A DNA stretch of 64,000 bases from Williamsia phyllosphaerae (GTDB lineage Bacteria > Actinomycetota > Actinomycetes > Mycobacteriales > Mycobacteriaceae), in assembly GCF_014635305.1 (NCBI RefSeq), contig NZ_BMCS01000003.1:248001-312000 (forward strand). The letters are read 5' to 3'. Positions 59,419-64,000 of this stretch are shown here, piece by piece. The notes beneath the pieces are model-generated. The model made no database searches. It saw only the letters and a list, made by a program, of their open reading frames with translations, and was not told the origin of the DNA. The translations under genes were made by a program, and so were the position numbers. How positions within the stretch are numbered: position 1 is the stretch's first letter; every line of letters starts with the position of its first letter.

Positions 59419-60147
59419 GTGTTGACCGCAGCCGCTTTCGTGCCCGGAGCCCCACTGGTGGTGCCGGCCCTGGCGGGCCCCGGTGCCACCGACGTCGCCG
59501 ATCTGCGTACCGCGGTCCTCGAGGTGACCCGGCGCCTGTCGGACACGGCGCACCGGTGGGTCGCGATCGGGGTGGGCGATCCCGGCACCGCCGACCTCAC
59601 CCGGGGCACGTTCGCCGGCTTCGGCGTCGACGAGACCGTCTCGTTGCGACCCGGTGGCGGCGACGAGCCCGCGTCGGCCGTGATGGCCACCCCGATGCTC
59701 GTCGCCGGCTGGCTGCGGGGACAGATCGCCCCCTCGGTGTCGGTGTGCCCGTCGCTGGTGGACGCCTCGACCAGCCCACGGGACTGCGCCCGGATCGGCA
59801 CCGAACTGGGTGCCCGCATCGCCGACACCGACGAGGCCGTCGGTCTGCTCGTGGTGGCGGACGGTTCTTTCGGTCTGTCACCCACGGCGCCCGGCGGGGA
59901 GATCGTCGGCGCCGGAGCCGTCCAGGATCGCCTCGACGCGGCCGTCGCAGCCGGCGATCTCGACGCCATCGAGGCGTTCGGCGTCACCGAGGCGGCCGAG
60001 GCGGGGATCGTCGGCCGTGCCGCGTGGCAGGTGGCCGTGGCGGTGTGGCGTGCCGCGGCCCCCGGCGACTTCTCGACCGAATCCCCCTACTGCGCCGCAC
60101 CGTTCGGCGTCGGCTACCAGGTGGCCTGGTGGGGTCGACGCGCGTGA
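59419..60147 (+). CDS. Extradiol-dioxygenase-fold protein of unknown function
   Basis: A 242-residue protein that resembles the class III extradiol dioxygenase (LigB) fold common before miaA in actinobacteria: it opens AAAFVPGAPLVVPALAG, has a central VADGSFGLSPTAPGG (about residues 151-165), where a metal-site histidine would normally be replaced, and ends PFGVGYQVAWWGRRA. The usual metal ligands are not all visible, so it may not be catalytic. Stop overlaps miaA (GTGA). Confidence 0.7.
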   Translation: MLTAAAFVPGAPLVVPALAGPGATDVADLRTAVLEVTRRLSDTAHRWVAIGVGDPGTADLTRGTFAGFGVDETVSLRPGGGDEPASAVMATPMLVAGWLRGQIAPSVSVCPSLVDASTSPRDCARIGTELGARIADTDEAVGLLVVADGSFGLSPTAPGGEIVGAGAVQDRLDAAVAAGDLDAIEAFGVTEAAEAGIVGRAAWQVAVAVWRAAAPGDFSTESPYCAAPFGVGYQVAWWGRRA

Positions 60148-61058
60148 GGACGCCGGTCGCGGTGATCGGGCCCACCGGGACCGGGAAATCCGACCTCGCG
60201 CTCGATCTGGCCGAGCGATTCGACGGCGAGATCGTCAACGTCGACGCCATGGCGCAGTACCGCGGGATGGACATCGGCACCGCGAAACCCCCACCGGCAC
60301 AGCGTCGCGGGATCCCGCACCACCAGCTCGACGTCCTCGACGTGTCGGAGACGGCGACCGTGGCCCGCTATCAGCAGGCGGCGCGCGCCGACGTGGAGAA
60401 CGTGCTCGCCGCAGGGCGCCTTCCGGTCATCGTCGGGGGCTCCATGATGTACATCCAGTCGCTGCTCGACGACTGGAACTTCCCGGCGACCGACGCGGGC
60501 GTGCGGGCGCGTCTCGAGGCGGAGCTCGCCGACGTCGGGGTCACCGAGATGCACCGGCGTCTCGGTGCGGTGGACCCGGCGGCGGCAACGACCATCCTCG
60601 ACACCGACGGCCGCCGGATCGTCCGTGCGCTGGAGGTCGTGGAGCTGACCGGCGAGCCGTTCGCCGCGTCGGCGCCGCAGAAGGGGACCCCTCGATGGTC
60701 GACCGCGATCGTCGCGCTCGACCGGGAGACCGACGTGCTGGACGACCGTCTGCGCGCCCGGACCGACGCGATGTTCGACGCCGGACTGGTGGACGAGGTC
60801 ATCGGACTGATCGACCGCGGCCTCCGCGACGGACTGACCGCGTCCCGTGCGATCGGCTACGCGCAGGTGCTCGAGGTCATCGACGGCGACCTCGACCTCG
60901 ACACCGCCCGCGAGCTGACGTTCACCGGGACCCGCCGCTACGTCCGCAGGCAACGTTCGTGGTTCCGGCGCGACGATCGCATCCGCTGGTTCGACGCCGC
61001 GCAGGACCGACTGCTCGACCGCGTCACGGCCCACCTTCGCGACGTCGATGTCCGGTAA
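60144..61058 (+). CDS. miaA: tRNA dimethylallyltransferase
   Basis: Transfers the dimethylallyl group to A37 of tRNAs that read UNN codons. The P-loop GPTGTGKSDLAL (about residues 8-19), the VNVDAMAQYRGMDIGTAKP motif (about 32-50) and TASRAIGYAQV (about 232-242) are all present; 304 residues. The GTG start overlaps the previous stop. It supplies the substrate for MiaB. Confidence 0.96.
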   Translation: MRTPVAVIGPTGTGKSDLALDLAERFDGEIVNVDAMAQYRGMDIGTAKPPPAQRRGIPHHQLDVLDVSETATVARYQQAARADVENVLAAGRLPVIVGGSMMYIQSLLDDWNFPATDAGVRARLEAELADVGVTEMHRRLGAVDPAAATTILDTDGRRIVRALEVVELTGEPFAASAPQKGTPRWSTAIVALDRETDVLDDRLRARTDAMFDAGLVDEVIGLIDRGLRDGLTASRAIGYAQVLEVIDGDLDLDTARELTFTGTRRYVRRQRSWFRRDDRIRWFDAAQDRLLDRVTAHLRDVDVR

Positions 61059-61061
61059 CCT
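61056..61061 (+). promoter_or_regulatory. Probable -10 box of dapF, leaderless
   Basis: TAACCT ends six bases before the dapF ATG and overlaps the miaA stop codon; no ribosome site lies between. Confidence 0.45.
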
Positions 61062-61067
61062 GGGCGG

Positions 61068-61982
61068 ATGCGCAGCAGTGGGCGGTCGGTAACCGAGTCC
61101 CTCGATGCCGCCGGGATCGAGTTCCTCAAGGGGCACGGGACGCAGAACGACTTCGTGCTGCTCCCCGATCCCACCGCGTCGATCGATCTGACCGCGGAAC
61201 TCGTGCAGGCTCTCTGCGACCGGCAGCGCGGCATCGGCGCCGACGGCGTCCTCCGTGTCGCGCGGGCCGACGCGTTGTGCGCCACCGGCGTGCTGTCGGA
61301 ACTGCCCGCCGGGGTCCGTACCACCGACTGGTTCATGGACTACCGCAACGCCGACGGCTCCGTGGCCGAGATGTGCGGCAACGGTGTCCGCGTGTTCGCG
61401 CACTTCCTCGCATCCTCCGGCGCGGTCTCGGAACCGGGGTTCACCGTGGGCAGCCGGGCGGGTGGCCGGCGCGTCGAGGTCCACCACGCCGACGAGACCA
61501 CCGCCGACGTCAGCGTCGAGATGGGCGCGGTGACCACCGGGGTGGAGAGCAAGGCCGTCCTCGGTGACACCACGGTCGCCGGACTCGCCGTCGACGTCGG
61601 CAATCCCCACCTCGCCTGTGTCGTCGGGGGTCTGGATGTGGCGGCGCTGGCCGGTTTCGACCTCGCCCACGGCGCTGACTTCGACCCCGCCGTGTTCCCG
61701 GACGGTGTGAACATCGAGATCATCACGCCGATGGCCAACGGATCGGTCGACATGCGGGTGCTCGAACGCGGTGTCGGTGAGACACGCAGCTGCGGCACCG
61801 GTACCGTCGCCGCGGCCGCGGCCGCACTGCGCGCGAGCACGGGCACCCAGGTGGGCACAGTCGATGTCCGCGTTCCCGGCGGTCGCGTCACGGTGCGCAT
61901 CGACGAGAGCGGTGCGGTGCTGCGCGGGCCGTCGGTCCTGGTGGCCTCGGGCACCCTGCGCGCCGGCTGGAACACCCCGTGA
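61068..61982 (+). CDS. dapF: Diaminopimelate epimerase
   Basis: Converts LL-DAP to meso-DAP for peptidoglycan and lysine. The two catalytic cysteines are in MCGNGVRVF (about residues 103-111) and SCGTGTVAAA (about 243-252), and FLKGHGTQNDFVLL marks the start of the fold. It has 304 residues, about ten more than usual at the N-terminus. Near-leaderless start. Confidence 0.96.
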   Translation: MRSSGRSVTESLDAAGIEFLKGHGTQNDFVLLPDPTASIDLTAELVQALCDRQRGIGADGVLRVARADALCATGVLSELPAGVRTTDWFMDYRNADGSVAEMCGNGVRVFAHFLASSGAVSEPGFTVGSRAGGRRVEVHHADETTADVSVEMGAVTTGVESKAVLGDTTVAGLAVDVGNPHLACVVGGLDVAALAGFDLAHGADFDPAVFPDGVNIEIITPMANGSVDMRVLERGVGETRSCGTGTVAAAAAALRASTGTQVGTVDVRVPGGRVTVRIDESGAVLRGPSVLVASGTLRAGWNTP

Positions 61983-62025
61983 ACGGGACGCCGACGGAAA
62001 TACACATGCGCGGTACACGGTTTGC

Positions 62026-62073
62026 ATGAGATACATGAGTGAGACCCCGCGAGGCCCCGGCACCAGCCGGTGA
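62026..62073 (+). CDS. Possible 15-codon leader peptide of hflX
   Basis: A short frame MRYMSETPRGPGTSR ends in a TGA that overlaps the hflX GTG by four bases (GTGA), the same coupling seen between true operon genes here. No clear ribosome site precedes its first ATG, which may itself be near the transcript start. If translated it would couple ribosome arrival to hflX. It may be accidental. Confidence 0.35.
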   Translation: MRYMSETPRGPGTSR

Positions 62074-63647
62074 GTGCTCTCGAGACAGATCAGGAGAACA
62101 CCTTCATCTTCGATACACACACCTCAGATGACGCGACCGCCACCGACCTGACCGACGCGTTCCCCGACACCGACGCGATCGATTCCGACGCACTGGACCC
62201 CGGGGCGCTCGACGACGACGAACTCGACACCGACGTGCCGGTCGCCCGGGTGCCGTGGCGTTCCCCGACCACCGGCGAGTTCCAACTCGACGAGCGGTCG
62301 TCCCTGCAGCGTGTGCCCGGTCTGTCCACCGAGCTCGAGGACGTCACCGAGGTCGAGTACCGCCAGCTGCGGCTCGAGCGGGTAGTCCTCGTCGGCGTCT
62401 CACTCGACGCCTCGGTGACGACCGCGAACGCCCGGATGGCCGAACTGGCCGCGCTGGCCGAGACCGCGGGGTCGGAGATCCTCGACGCCGTGATGCAGCG
62501 TCGCGACAAGCCCGACCCGGCGACCTACATCGGCTCGGGCAAGGCCCACGAGCTGCGTGAGGTCGTCCTGGCGACCGGGGCCGACACCGTCATCTGCGAC
62601 GGCGAGCTCACACCCGCGCAGCTCAACGCGCTGGAGAAGGTCGTCAAGGTCAAGGTCATCGACCGCACGGCGCTGATCCTCGACATCTTCGCCCAGCATG
62701 CCACCTCCCGCGAGGGCAAGGCGCAGGTCGCGCTGGCACAGATGGAGTACATGATCCCCCGGCTACGCGGCTGGGGTGAGTCGATGTCCCGGCAGGCCGG
62801 TGGTCGCGCGGGCAGCAACGGCGGTGTGGGTCTGCGCGGTCCCGGTGAGACGAAGATCGAGACCGACCGACGGCGTATCCGCGAGCGGATGGCCAAGCTC
62901 CGTCGCGAGATCCGACAGATGAAGACCTCGCGGAACACCAAGCGCAGCAGGCGTCGCGACTCGTCGGTGCCGTCGGTGACCATCGCCGGCTACACCAACG
63001 CGGGCAAGTCCAGCCTCATCAACGCCATGACCGGCGCGGGTGTGCTGGTCCAGAACGCGCTGTTCGCCACGTTGGACCCGACCACCCGCCGCGCCACCCT
63101 CGACGACGGTCGCGAACTCGTGCTGACCGACACCGTGGGATTCGTCCGACACCTGCCGACCCAGCTCGTCGAGGCGTTCCGCTCGACGCTCGAGGAGGTG
63201 GTCGACGCCGACCTCGTGCTGCACGTGGTCGACGCATCGGATCCGCTTCCCATGGAGCAGATCTCGACCGTGCGGACCGTGATCGACGACGTCGTCCGCG
63301 CCGAGAACGCCACGGCGCCGCCGGAGGTGTTGGTGATCAACAAGATCGACGCCGCCGACCCGACCACGTTGACCGCGCTGCGCAGCGAGTTCCCCGACGC
63401 GGTGTTCGTCTCCGCGCTCACCGGGGCCGGACTCGAGGAGTTGTTCGACCGCGTTCGTGACGTGGTCGGTCGCGATGACGTCGAGCTGTCCGTCGAGGTG
63501 CCGTACTCACGCGGGGATCTGGTGTCGCGCATCCACGCCCAGGGTGACGTGTTGTCCACCGAACACCGGACCGAGGGGACGTTCATGCGCGTCAAGGTGC
63601 CCGCGGCACTGGCCGGGGAGCTGGCCGGACTCGCGCACAGCGGCTGA
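62070..63647 (+). CDS. hflX: Ribosome-splitting GTPase HflX
   Basis: A GTPase that splits stalled 70S ribosomes under heat or antibiotic stress. Domain order: an acidic leader rich in D and T (about residues 1-60), the HflX N-domain (with TYIGSGKAHELREVV, about 152-166), a helical linker with GPGETKIETDRRRIRERM (about 259-276), and the G domain (GYTNAGKSSLINAM, about 306-319; DTVGFVRHLP; NKID). GTG start; 525 residues. Confidence 0.95.
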   Translation: MSALETDQENTFIFDTHTSDDATATDLTDAFPDTDAIDSDALDPGALDDDELDTDVPVARVPWRSPTTGEFQLDERSSLQRVPGLSTELEDVTEVEYRQLRLERVVLVGVSLDASVTTANARMAELAALAETAGSEILDAVMQRRDKPDPATYIGSGKAHELREVVLATGADTVICDGELTPAQLNALEKVVKVKVIDRTALILDIFAQHATSREGKAQVALAQMEYMIPRLRGWGESMSRQAGGRAGSNGGVGLRGPGETKIETDRRRIRERMAKLRREIRQMKTSRNTKRSRRRDSSVPSVTIAGYTNAGKSSLINAMTGAGVLVQNALFATLDPTTRRATLDDGRELVLTDTVGFVRHLPTQLVEAFRSTLEEVVDADLVLHVVDASDPLPMEQISTVRTVIDDVVRAENATAPPEVLVINKIDAADPTTLTALRSEFPDAVFVSALTGAGLEELFDRVRDVVGRDDVELSVEVPYSRGDLVSRIHAQGDVLSTEHRTEGTFMRVKVPAALAGELAGLAHSG

Positions 63648-63681
63648 CCGAGGGCGCCGAGACCGCAGGCGCCACCACAGC

Positions 63682-63720
63682 GACGAACGCCCCGGGGACA
63701 TCGTCCCCGGGGCGTTCGTC
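63682..63720. terminator. Perfect 18-bp bidirectional terminator
   Basis: Arms 63682-63699 and 63703-63720 are fully complementary around an ATC loop, the longest perfect hairpin noticed in the window. It lies between convergent hflX and ptsH and can stop both. Confidence 0.85.
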
Positions 63721-63735
63721 GTGCTCGATCAATGC

Positions 63736-63996
63736 CTACTCGGCGTCGAGATCCTTCGCGACGAGACCCGCGATGGAGTCCAAGGTCTCCTGATCGTCGG
63801 CGCTGACCACGACCGCGGTGCCCTTCTCGGCACCGAGGGTCATGATCATCAGGGCCGAACCGGCGTCGACCGGCTCGCCGCCCTCGACGGCGAGGGTGAC
63901 CGCTGATCCGGCGGCGGCGACCGCCTCGGCGATGATGGTCGCCGGTCGGGCGTGCAGGCCGACCGCGGATCCGACGGCGATGGTGGTGCTGGGCAT
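63736..63996 (-). CDS. ptsH: Phosphocarrier protein HPr
   Basis: The 86-residue carrier of the sugar phosphotransferase system. His15 in VGLHARPA receives phosphate from enzyme I; Ser47 in AGSALMIMTLGA corresponds to the regulatory serine of Gram-positive HPr. Complete within the window. Its PTS partners, if present, lie beyond the right edge. Confidence 0.93.
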   Translation of the reverse strand: MPSTTIAVGSAVGLHARPATIIAEAVAAAGSAVTLAVEGGEPVDAGSALMIMTLGAEKGTAVVVSADDQETLDSIAGLVAKDLDAE

Positions 63997-64000
63997 ATCA

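Noticed and set aside
1..64000. tRNA, rRNA, CRISPR array, insertion sequence or prophage
   Set aside because: No cloverleaf, spaced direct repeats, transposase, integrase or phage structural genes were recognised when reading through the window.

Overview
The window is a chromosomal stretch of a high-GC mycolate-type actinobacterium. Much of the gene order matches, from memory, the Mycobacterium tuberculosis block running from the nrnA/dinF region (about Rv2837c) down to hflX (Rv2725c): nrnA, MATE, pptH-pptT, truB, mntR/sirR, ribF, rpsO, pnp, pepR, ald-aldR, dapB, thyA-dfrA, thyX, dapA, rnj, ftsK, argA, pgsA, clgR, pspA, recA-recX, miaB, miaA, dapF, hflX. Codon use, frequent GTG starts, ATGA/GTGA overlaps and several TANNNT boxes 6 to 8 bases before a start codon (leaderless mRNAs) fit this. 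A Gordonia-like organism is my best guess; genus cannot be proved from the window.

Layout. 1-13.4 kb: RNA turnover and translation genes (nrnA, truB, ribF, rpsO, pnp), the opposing phosphopantetheine enzymes PptH and PptT, the manganese regulator MntR, an M16 peptidase with no ordinary start codon, and a stand-alone adenylation-carrier-thioesterase synthetase. 13.4-18.8 kb: an amino-acid permease divergent from a CBS/DUF294 protein, then alanine dehydrogenase divergent from its Lrp-type regulator. 18.9-31.2 kb: an accessory island that encodes the route choline -> betaine aldehyde -> glycine betaine -> dimethylglycine -> sarcosine -> glycine, with a Rieske oxygenase, a separate Rieske ferredoxin and ferredoxin reductase, an APC-type transporter and an IclR regulator. 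31.3-41 kb: lysine and thymidylate/folate genes (dapB, thyA, dfrA, thyX, dapA), RNase J and small unknown genes. 41-50 kb: ftsK, a TerC-type membrane protein under a yybP-ykoY manganese riboswitch, an N-acetyltransferase, pgsA, and the clgR-pspA envelope stress operon. 50-64 kb: recA-recX behind an SOS box, a glutamate-type ABC transporter, miaB/miaA, dapF, hflX and the phosphocarrier HPr.

How genes work together. The clearest regulatory signal is a tripartite site, GTTGC-N7-GCAAC with a third GCAAC half-site exactly 14 bases away. It lies in opposite orientation in the two promoter regions that flank the iclR gene, and so ties the ferredoxin/reductase pair and the demethylation operon into one regulon. 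A third copy of the core palindrome lies before an unrelated unknown gene at 35856. MntR and the riboswitch-controlled TerC together suggest manganese homeostasis. PptT is the obvious activator of the carrier domain in the synthetase at 10763. No tRNA, rRNA, insertion sequence, prophage or CRISPR array was seen.
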